This document shows, in pieces, positions 9,074-15,732 of a stretch of 64,000 nucleotides of DNA (position 1 is its first letter; each line of letters opens with the position of its first letter). The stretch is from assembly GCF_001187725.1 (NCBI RefSeq), contig NZ_LGIQ01000017.1, positions 342,787-406,786 on the forward strand. Reading direction: 5' to 3'. The translations under genes and the position numbers were made by a program. The notes under the pieces were generated by a model. It did not search any database and was not told the DNA's origin. It worked only from the letters and a program-made list of their open reading frames with translations. This DNA is from Brevibacillus reuszeri (GTDB taxonomy: Bacteria > Bacillota > Bacilli > Brevibacillales > Brevibacillaceae).

Positions 9074-9928
9074 ATGGGTACAAGCTATGATCCACATTTT
9101 CTCGATGATAGGCACCCTGTTTTTATGCCGCACCTTTTAGGTGACACGGCTAAAGGCTCTTTGGCTGGAGGAACGGTTTTTGATTTTTGTCATTTTGCAA
9201 TCGTCATGAGCGAGCAAACGAAATTCGCCATTTTTTCTGCGGCATGCGTAGACAAATCGCGTGCAGTCCCTGTGGCGAGAGACAATACTTCCTGGCATTT
9301 TGATGAGCGAATGGGCATGGAAAATCAGGTGGGGCCTGAATATTACGCTGAAAATGATTATGATCGCGGCCATTTGACACGCAGGAAAGATGTTTGCTGG
9401 GGAGACATGCAGGAGGCTAGACAAGCCAACTACGACTCTTTTTGTTATGCGAATATCTCGCTCCAGCATCACAATTTTAATACAGGAATCTGGAATTGCC
9501 TGGAGGATTGGGTCCTGGAGAGAGTCGGCACGTCGAAGCTGATTGTCATCACAGGCCCCATTCACAAAGCTTCGGACGAAGAATATTGCGGGGTTCGAGG
9601 CAAACCGGGGTGTGCCGTGAAGGTTCCGTTCGGTTTTTGGAAAAGCGTTTTTTATATGAACGCAGAGCAGCAGCTCACCTGTCTTTCATTTCTCATCAGA
9701 CAAAGCGCTGAACGCTCAAAAAATCACTGCGAGTATGATAGACTCGTCACCTATCAAGTCCCGCTAGACACGATAACAAACGAAGCGCAGCTGCAATTCG
9801 AGGAAAGCCTTTATGAAATCAATCCACTCGTCTCAAAATTAAGCGCTACGATACCTGTATTCGACCAGCCTGGTCCAGGTATAAAAAGGATTCTACAGCC
9901 AGCCGATATCGAGCTTGGTCCTATTTGA
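9074..9928 (+). CDS. DNA/RNA non-specific endonuclease (NUC1/EndA family)
   Basis: A 284-residue protein with the beta-beta-alpha-metal nuclease signature DRGH in NDYDRGHLTRRKD near residue 95. The general-base histidine is in it, and a downstream asparagine-bearing segment (CYANISLQHHNFNTGIWNCL, near 122) is where the magnesium-binding Asn normally sits. A clear ribosome site, GGGAGGAGAGG, precedes the ATG. Family members degrade DNA and RNA and are usually exported, but the N-terminus (MGTSYDPHFLDD) is acidic with no hydrophobic stretch, so classical secretion is unlikely. It stands alone between pucR and a convergent acetyltransferase gene. Confidence 0.88.
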   Translation: MGTSYDPHFLDDRHPVFMPHLLGDTAKGSLAGGTVFDFCHFAIVMSEQTKFAIFSAACVDKSRAVPVARDNTSWHFDERMGMENQVGPEYYAENDYDRGHLTRRKDVCWGDMQEARQANYDSFCYANISLQHHNFNTGIWNCLEDWVLERVGTSKLIVITGPIHKASDEEYCGVRGKPGCAVKVPFGFWKSVFYMNAEQQLTCLSFLIRQSAERSKNHCEYDRLVTYQVPLDTITNEAQLQFEESLYEINPLVSKLSATIPVFDQPGPGIKRILQPADIELGPI

Positions 9929-9956
9929 TTCGTCCCCTTTTCCATGCGTGTGAAGC

Positions 9957-10709
9957 CTATTCTTTTATCCGATACCAATGCACGTATTGTTCATGATAAC
10001 CGATTTTTTCATAGAGTCGCAGCGCAGGCAGGTTGTCTTTCATCACCTGCAAATACGAATACTTTGCTCCTTTTTCCTGTCCCCACTGCAACAGATTTAA
10101 GACGAGCTGCTCGCCCAGACCTTGATTCCGATACGCTTGATCTGTCACGATATCAAACAGTCCGATATACTCTCGCTCTACTACTCCGAGTCCACATGCT
10201 ACTACTTTGTTATCCAAATAAAGCGATGCATAACATGCCGTAGGAATAATTTTGGACAGCGTCTTCGTCATCGTCTCTTTTGCCTTTTCGCCCTGGTGGC
10301 TTAGTGTACAATAGGCGTCTCTCCACTCCTCTGTGCAATGCTCGTCAAAACGTGCTGTGTGGAGAGACGGCGCTGCCACTTTATCGAGCGATACCGCTTG
10401 CATGCTCGTAAACGCTTGGGCAACATACCCCTTTGCCTCTAGTAACTCATCCAGGTCGTGGGGCTCTGCGAACGGTGTCATTTTAAAAATGATGGGAAGC
10501 CCCTTTCCCTGATAAAAGGCTTCACAAGCAGCAATTTTACTCTCCAGCTCCTCCGTTGAAGGATACAGGGCACATACAGAGTTTGCTCGTTTGGTATAGC
10601 CATCTGCGAATCGCAGCAACCAGCCGTCATATACCATCGTTTCTAATGCTGGCCAGGCGTTCAGTGACAGCTCTTCAAGTTTTGGGTACAAGGTATTTAC
10701 CTCCACCAT
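9957..10709 (-). CDS. GNAT-family N-acetyltransferase
   Basis: A 250-residue cytoplasmic acyltransferase. The C-terminal half is a GNAT fold with the acetyl-CoA loop AYRNQGLGEQLVLNLLQWGQ near residue 195 (a Q/RxxGxG/A motif) and the typical final strand LPALRLYEKIGYHEQYVHWY. The N-terminal half is a degenerate GNAT-like domain, a layout often annotated as DUF4081/GNAT-like. Substrate is unknown. It converges on the nuclease gene with only 28 bases between stops. Confidence 0.85.
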   Translation of the reverse strand: MVEVNTLYPKLEELSLNAWPALETMVYDGWLLRFADGYTKRANSVCALYPSTEELESKIAACEAFYQGKGLPIIFKMTPFAEPHDLDELLEAKGYVAQAFTSMQAVSLDKVAAPSLHTARFDEHCTEEWRDAYCTLSHQGEKAKETMTKTLSKIIPTACYASLYLDNKVVACGLGVVEREYIGLFDIVTDQAYRNQGLGEQLVLNLLQWGQEKGAKYSYLQVMKDNLPALRLYEKIGYHEQYVHWYRIKE

Positions 10710-10780
10710 TCATAATAATACATAATTATGAATAATTATACACCACTAGGCAATATCTTTCTATTTGCAAACGCATGTAC

Positions 10781-10833
10781 AAAAAGCCGTGGTACGCCCT
10801 GCCTTGCCTTTGCAGAACTCCCCACGGCTTTTT
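10781..10833 (-). terminator. Rho-independent terminator after the nitroreductase gene
   Basis: AAAAAGCCGTGG pairs with CCACGGCTTTTT across a loop of about 29 bases. Read on the minus strand the stem ends in a U-run, placed 24 bases after the nitroreductase stop. Confidence 0.75.
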
Positions 10834-10856
10834 CATCTAACGATCTTTTTTCGAAA

Positions 10857-11414
10857 TTACAACCAAGTTGTTTTGTCCTTAGCAGCCACACGATCCGTCT
10901 CAGGAGTATCACCATCCGGGTATCCAATAAAGAGCGTGCCGACCACTTTCTTGTTCTCAGGAGAACCGAGGAATTCCAGCAAACGCTCGTCACGAACCAA
11001 TCCCACGCCTCTTGTCCGCCATACCATTCCCAGTCCCAGCTCCTTGGCAGCGAGCCACATCGAATGAATCGCACAGCATACCGCATATTCATTGTCTTCT
11101 GACGAGGCTTCATCGCCCGGAATCACATCTGCTGTTGCCACGATCACCAGCGGTGTTTTTTCCAGCACCTCTAGTGAACTGTTCACAAGATTCGGTTTGG
11201 TTGGAAAACGCTCCAGCAAAAAAGCCTTCGCAATGTCCTCAAAGCGTTGTTTTGCTTCTCCTCTGATCACATAAAAATGCCACGGCTGACGCAAGCGGTC
11301 ATTCGGAGCGAGAACTGCACAATCAAGCAGCGCTTGAATTTTCTCCGTCTCTACTTCTTTCTGAATATAGTTTCGCACAGCTCTGCGATTTTTTAGTAGG
11401 TCTTGTACGCTCAC
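10857..11414 (-). CDS. Nitroreductase-family FMN oxidoreductase
   Basis: A nitroreductase-fold protein of about 185 residues from a GTG at 11414. This start is chosen because AGAGGAGG lies eight bases before it, giving an N-terminus MSVQDLLKNRRAVRNY that contains the family FMN-phosphate-binding Arg motif (KNRRAVR). Other family features are APNDRLRQPWHFYVI near residue 36 and the late GTLFIGYPDGDTPE. These enzymes use NAD(P)H to reduce nitro compounds, quinones or flavins. Substrate is unknown. The upstream in-frame extension to 11543 lacks a ribosome site. Confidence 0.85.
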   Translation of the reverse strand: MSVQDLLKNRRAVRNYIQKEVETEKIQALLDCAVLAPNDRLRQPWHFYVIRGEAKQRFEDIAKAFLLERFPTKPNLVNSSLEVLEKTPLVIVATADVIPGDEASSEDNEYAVCCAIHSMWLAAKELGLGMVWRTRGVGLVRDERLLEFLGSPENKKVVGTLFIGYPDGDTPETDRVAAKDKTTWL

Positions 11415-11539
11415 TTCTACATCCTCCTCTATGGTCCAAGCAGCTTTCACAAATTTACCATTCATTATATACAAGCCCGTTTGGTTCGTATAGCTCCATG
11501 CGGCACGAAAAGGACATTTACATGTGCTACTTGCGTGCG

Positions 11540-11797
11540 TCATTTCCCATGAATCGCCATGAGGGCTTTATGCTCGTCTTCTTTTTTCACGTATATATCA
11601 TATTGCGTAAAATCGTTCCTCGGAAAAAAGCCAAAGGTTTGCGAACCGAGTTGATTACTCTCCTGGGAGTAAGTCCTGGTCCGAAACTGCACGCCAGCTG
11701 CTCTTAGCTTATGAACGATTTGCAAATATTTTTCATGACCAAATGCTGTGTAAATCAGGCATTTATATTTGGAAAAAAGGGCGTGGAAAAAACTCAT
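11540..11797 (-). CDS. Small protein of unknown function (85 aa)
   Basis: A short basic cytoplasmic protein starting MSFFHALFSKYKCLIYTAFG from an ATG at 11797, seven bases after AGGCGG. The C-terminal half, NDFTQYDIYVKKEDEHKALM, looks like the beta-alpha end of a small ferredoxin-like domain resembling DUF2007-type putative signal-transduction proteins. I do not recognise it with certainty. It precedes the nitroreductase gene in the same direction. Confidence 0.6.
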   Translation of the reverse strand: MSFFHALFSKYKCLIYTAFGHEKYLQIVHKLRAAGVQFRTRTYSQESNQLGSQTFGFFPRNDFTQYDIYVKKEDEHKALMAIHGK

Positions 11798-11921
11798 TTT
11801 CATCCCGCCTCTCGTTTCGTTCGTTGAGAAGGAAAGCTAGTGATTTTGGTGGAAGAGAAAGTGGAAACTTGCTTACATACGCTGAAACATACACATTTCC
11901 TCATACAAAAAAAGACTCTTA

Positions 11922-12158
11922 CTAAAAGTCCCTTGGATTTGAATCACAATCGATTTTTAAAGACTTGAACCAATTTATCAAGAAAGTACGCGTCTCGATG
12001 ACTACTTTAGAGCTATCACCCTTTTGAATATCGAGATATAGGCTGTAGCCATCATCGGATTTGGATTCGATCGGAATCAAATCAATCCATTCGTTAAAAT
12101 CTTTGACTGCTAAGGTGACACGATCTATTTGTGGCTGGGTTACATCACTTACGATCAT
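11922..12158 (-). CDS. Small protein of unknown function (78 aa)
   Basis: Starts MIVSDVTQPQIDRVTLAVKD from an ATG at 12158 with AAAAGGC eight bases upstream; the open frame could also begin at a TTG at 12176. The sequence alternates strands and one amphipathic helix (DRVTLAVKDFNEWIDLIPIE) and ends with charged residues. No signal peptide or known domain is seen. A 14-codon frame with a stronger ribosome site overlaps its 5' end. Confidence 0.55.
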   Translation of the reverse strand: MIVSDVTQPQIDRVTLAVKDFNEWIDLIPIESKSDDGYSLYLDIQKGDSSKVVIETRTFLINWFKSLKIDCDSNPRDF

Positions 12159-12189
12159 TAAAAACTGCCTTTTCAATTATACACCCCAT
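12145..12189 (-). CDS. Possible 14-codon leader peptide
   Basis: An ATG at 12189 follows AAGGAG by six bases and encodes MGCIIEKAVFNDRK before a TGA. It overlaps the 5' end of the next gene in another frame, and a TATAAT-like box (12202-12207) lies just upstream. The strong ribosome site makes translation plausible. It could serve translational coupling, or the downstream gene may carry a one-base frameshift relative to this start. Confidence 0.3.
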   Translation of the reverse strand: MGCIIEKAVFNDRK

Positions 12190-12256
12190 CGTTTTCTCCT
12201 TATTATATCACAGTTATGAGGATAAGATAGGATGGGCAATCATCGCTTATTTATAT

Positions 12257-12297
12257 GAGACCAGTCTAAAACATATTTTTATGTTTTGACTGGTCTC
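12257..12297. other. Long hairpin downstream of the BshB2-like gene
   Basis: GAGACCAGTC-T-AAAACAT pairs with ATGTTTT-GACTGGTCTC around a six-base loop, a 17-bp stem with one bulged base. It lies about 20 bases after the operon's last stop and has only a weak U-tract on the minus strand. It is either a terminator or an RNA 3'-end stabiliser. Confidence 0.55.
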
Positions 12298-12315
12298 TCG
12301 TATGCCTATATCGTA

Positions 12316-13050
12316 TCAAAGCTCGATAAGCGGAATTCCATTTGCTGCTACTGGCTCCACTACTTTACCAGCAGAACGAACTAATGTGTAATACTCATAG
12401 CAACCAATCACTCCGAAATCCCCATCAATGACTCCAGGATAGGCGCGATTGACAGAATAAACCTGGCTTTGATGGGCTCGCAGTGCTTCGCCTTTTTGCG
12501 TCCGATACAGTGTAATATCCACTTTTCCCGTAATCGGTACAGCCGCTTTTGGTCCACGATCAGGGCAGTGGTCATAGTAGTGAGGGATGGACACATAGTA
12601 CAAATCAGGGTATTCAGCAAGAGTCAGCTGCTGCTCAGCTCGCTCCACTGCGATCGTAGTCGCCTCGCATGTGACGATATGATCAGGATGTCCTGTCACC
12701 CCGTCTGGTGGAAAGGTAACGACTACATTTGGCTTCCAATCGATGATCGCTGCCAGTATTTTTGCAATCAGCTCTTCCCGATCCGCATGCACAAGTGAGC
12801 CATCCGGGTAACGGAACAAATCAAGCCGATTGATCCCCAGCACTTCTGCTGCTTTGCCCAGCTCCTGCTCACGATGGCGCGCCAGCTTCTCTCGGCAATC
12901 GATTTCAAACGGACCCGAACGGCCCTTGCACCCCGAAGTGATGCATAAAAGGCATGTTTGTTGTCCGTGATCCTGACACTTTGCAAGCGTGCCCCCGCAC
13001 GCAAATGATTCATCATCTGGGTGAGGGAACACGATCATTACTTTTTTCAT
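12316..13050 (-). CDS. Cytoplasmic PIG-L deacetylase, BshB2-like
   Basis: A 244-residue LmbE/PIG-L zinc deacetylase, starting MKKVMIVFPHPDDES at an ATG at 13050 with GAGGTG nine bases upstream. The zinc and catalytic motif HPDDE is at residues 10-14 and the second metal motif GHPDH at 120-124. Relatives are BshB1/BshB2 of bacillithiol synthesis, which deacetylate N-acetylglucosaminyl-malate, and the Bca/Mca amidases that split thiol conjugates. There is no signal peptide. It is the last gene of the nine-gene operon, ten bases after the sugar kinase, so it probably removes an acyl group from an imported amino sugar rather than serving bacillithiol synthesis. Confidence 0.85.
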   Translation of the reverse strand: MKKVMIVFPHPDDESFACGGTLAKCQDHGQQTCLLCITSGCKGRSGPFEIDCREKLARHREQELGKAAEVLGINRLDLFRYPDGSLVHADREELIAKILAAIIDWKPNVVVTFPPDGVTGHPDHIVTCEATTIAVERAEQQLTLAEYPDLYYVSIPHYYDHCPDRGPKAAVPITGKVDITLYRTQKGEALRAHQSQVYSVNRAYPGVIDGDFGVIGCYEYYTLVRSAGKVVEPVAANGIPLIEL

Positions 13051-13060
13051 CTCTGACACC

Positions 13061-14071
13061 TCATTTACCGTCCACTTGGCTGTCCAAATAAGCCAAGCCT
13101 TTCGCAATGACTCCGTAGATTGGAGCGTTTTGCGCATTTTCGATAACGACCTGCGAGGCGTAGCGATTGACCCGCTCTATGACAAGCTCTCGCACTCGCT
13201 CGTCGTTTTGCAGGACGCCTCCCTGCAAAATCATCTGGAACTGTTTATTTTTCATCTCCAGCTGATCCATGACGGCTCGAACCGCCAAAAACAGCTCTTC
13301 TCCCGCCACTTGCAGGATTGTCTGCGCGACCTGATCGTTGGCATTTGCTGCCTGACTTACAAGTGGCGATAGCTCGGCTACCTTGTCCACCGAGTAATGC
13401 GAGCTATAGGTCCAATTGAACAGCTCATCTACACGCGTAAGTCCGACATAGGGAAGAAGCAGTTCTTTGAGGATCGTCTTCTCTCCTCGTCCGTCCGCAT
13501 CTTTTAAAACTGCCATAATCGCTTGCTTGCCAATCCAGTAGCCGCTGCCTTCGTCTCCAACACGATGACCCCAGCCACCTGCTCGTGCCGTTTGGTGCTT
13601 CTCATTTACCCCAAACGCAATCGAGCCTGTTCCCGCTATCACCAATATACCAGGCTTACCACCAGTTGCACCAAGCAATGCGGCAAAGCCATCGTTTTCT
13701 ACGATCAAATGGCGCACGTTCACGTTTAGCGACTGCAGCACATTTTCCACCATGCCACAAATGACCTGCCGATCATGCACGGTATCCAGTCCAGCAAGAC
13801 CAAACACCGCACATTCCACTTCCCACTCCACCTGTTCGGTTGTCTGGTGCTGTGACAAAGTGGTTAACCCGTTACGTGCTTTTGCATCCTCCAGTGCCTG
13901 TGCGATCGCAGCAATCAGCTCGCGTGATGCCGCTTCCTCTCCAATTCCCTGATAATTACATGAGCCGGAACGTCCCATTCCGACTTCTTGTCTGGATCGG
14001 TCCACCAGCACCGCCAGGCACTTGGTGCCCCCTCCGTCCACTGCCAGAAGAGGAATCCGCACCACTGCCAT
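13061..14071 (-). CDS. BadF/BadG-type ATPase, N-acetylglucosamine-kinase-like
   Basis: A 336-residue sugar kinase of the ASKHA fold. The phosphate-1 loop is LLAVDGGGTKCLAVL near the N-terminus, the middle has GTGSIAFG, and the signature GGWGHRVGDEGSGYWIG near residue 135 is typical of GlcNAc kinases. The start at 14071 shares a TAATG overlap with the preceding lyase stop, showing coupling; the longer upstream frame overlaps the lyase gene. It likely phosphorylates a glucosamine or N-acetylglucosamine freed by the operon's deacetylases, feeding GlcN-6-P to NagB. Substrate is inferred. Confidence 0.83.
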   Translation of the reverse strand: MAVVRIPLLAVDGGGTKCLAVLVDRSRQEVGMGRSGSCNYQGIGEEAASRELIAAIAQALEDAKARNGLTTLSQHQTTEQVEWEVECAVFGLAGLDTVHDRQVICGMVENVLQSLNVNVRHLIVENDGFAALLGATGGKPGILVIAGTGSIAFGVNEKHQTARAGGWGHRVGDEGSGYWIGKQAIMAVLKDADGRGEKTILKELLLPYVGLTRVDELFNWTYSSHYSVDKVAELSPLVSQAANANDQVAQTILQVAGEELFLAVRAVMDQLEMKNKQFQMILQGGVLQNDERVRELVIERVNRYASQVVIENAQNAPIYGVIAKGLAYLDSQVDGK

Positions 14072-15579
14072 TACCCCACACTCCATTCGGCTGTCATTTG
14101 GTCGAGCTTTTGCGAAGCAGCCTTGTAAGACTGCTTCGCCTGTTCCAGCCATGCCGCCTCTTCCTGCAATCCTTTTTGGCGTTCACCAATCATCCGTCTG
14201 ATCTCATCCGGATTTGGTCCGCCAGGCAGCTTGCGTATCGCTACAAAATGAACCGGGTCCAAAGCGAGCCCCAGCTCTTCTGCTGTAAGCACCAGTTCTC
14301 TGCCTATAACAGATTTCGCTATGCGATTCACCAAGGCGAGACTGATTTGATTGGCTGCAAGCCCTGCACCCATCGCTTCTTTCACTACGCCGCTGACGAT
14401 GTGATGTGCGTTGCGAAACGAGATGCGATCGGTACGCACCAATGTATCTGCCAGCTCTGTTACCGTAGCATAGCTTCCTTTTGCCCGTTCGAGAAGAACG
14501 TCCTTGTTTACTTCCATCGTGCCTACCACACACGCCATCAGACGGTACATCTGCTCCAGGACGGACATACTGCGCCATGCGTATGGCTGCATATCATCCT
14601 CAGTATCAACGATATCGCCAAATGGTGTATTGTGCATCATCGTCAGGACTGTTGTCGCATTTCCTGCGCAGCTGGACAATAAGGAGCGCATATGCTCAAA
14701 GGAAACCGGGTTTCGTTTTTGCGGCATGATCGAGCTGATCTGGACATAGGGGCTTGCCACTTTCAATCCGCCAAACTCCTGTGTGCACCACAGCAGCATG
14801 TCTTGTACGGTGCGTCCCAGATTGATCGCTGCCAACTGTACCGCAGTCGCCACCTCTCCCAAATAATCGGCCCCACATACAGCATCATAGGAATTTTCTA
14901 CCAATTCGTCAAATCCCAGCAATTCTTTCATTCTCTCACGACTGATCGCAAAGCCTGATGTCGTCAAGGCAGCAGCCCCCATCGGGCTTCGATTGCAAGT
15001 GTGGTACGCTTGGATCAGACGCTTGATATCACGACTTACCAAATCAGTAGCCGCCATCATGTAATGCGCCATCGTCGTTGGCTGTGCCTGTTGCGTATGA
15101 GTATAGCCAATCATGATTGTCTCCGCATGTTCTTGCGCAAAAAGGAGCAAATGCTCTTTCAGATAGAGCGCCGATGCCAGGGTCACAAGCAGTTTTTCAC
15201 GCAGGACCATGCGGTAAATCGTAATCCCCATGTCATTGCGGCTTCTTGCCAGATGCAGATTGCCCGCTACATCCGGTGCCAGCTCAAGCAAACGGCTCTC
15301 TACCTGAAAGAACAAATCTTCAAACTGCCCGGTATACGAAGAGCGGCGCAGTTCATCCAGCTCGATTCCGCTGAGTGCACGAGCTATTCTTTTCGCTTCA
15401 TCATCTGTGATCAATTCCTGTTCACGTAGCATGATCAGATGCGCCTTGTTGATCGCCATCATCGGTTCCAAGAGATGGCTTTTGGCCTCATTAAATGCGG
15501 GCTCCAATACTGCCTCCACATACGTCTTTCCGGGGAAACTAGCCCCCTCTTGCTGAAAAATCCGTTCTCTGTAATCCAT
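14071..15579 (-). CDS. Argininosuccinate-lyase-like fumarate-releasing lyase
   Basis: A 502-residue member of the fumarase/aspartase superfamily closest to argininosuccinate lyase. Motifs are NLHLARSRNDMGITIY (residues about 108-123, where true ASL has GRSRND), HTQQAQPTTMAHYM near 160, and the signature SSIMPQKRNPVSFEHMR near 285 with the catalytic serine loop. The last part, NPVSFEH, differs from canonical ASL (KKNPD). Context is not arginine synthesis: no argG or other arg gene is near, while sugar deacetylases and a sugar kinase flank it. Superfamily chemistry is beta-elimination of fumarate from a C-N or C-O bonded succinyl or malyl group, as in the aminopolycarboxylate-cleaving EDDS lyase. 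Substrate is unknown. Confidence 0.85.
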   Translation of the reverse strand: MDYRERIFQQEGASFPGKTYVEAVLEPAFNEAKSHLLEPMMAINKAHLIMLREQELITDDEAKRIARALSGIELDELRRSSYTGQFEDLFFQVESRLLELAPDVAGNLHLARSRNDMGITIYRMVLREKLLVTLASALYLKEHLLLFAQEHAETIMIGYTHTQQAQPTTMAHYMMAATDLVSRDIKRLIQAYHTCNRSPMGAAALTTSGFAISRERMKELLGFDELVENSYDAVCGADYLGEVATAVQLAAINLGRTVQDMLLWCTQEFGGLKVASPYVQISSIMPQKRNPVSFEHMRSLLSSCAGNATTVLTMMHNTPFGDIVDTEDDMQPYAWRSMSVLEQMYRLMACVVGTMEVNKDVLLERAKGSYATVTELADTLVRTDRISFRNAHHIVSGVVKEAMGAGLAANQISLALVNRIAKSVIGRELVLTAEELGLALDPVHFVAIRKLPGGPNPDEIRRMIGERQKGLQEEAAWLEQAKQSYKAASQKLDQMTAEWSVG

Positions 15580-15732
15580 TTTTTCGCATCTCCTTCCCTG
15601 CCGATTCGTTGGCTACATTTTTTGCGACGAAAGCTCTCACGAAGAATCGGGTGAAGCGACCCGGTAAAAGGGGCCGCCTCACCACTCTACTTGAGAGTTC
15701 GTGATCCTTCGATGGACCTCGAATTGCTGCTT

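Noticed and set aside
12316..13050. Bacillithiol biosynthesis bshB
   Set aside because: bshA and bshC are not nearby and the gene is the last of an import/catabolic operon, so a biosynthetic role was not assigned.
14071..15579. Arginine biosynthesis argH
   Set aside because: No arg genes are adjacent and key motifs deviate from ArgH.
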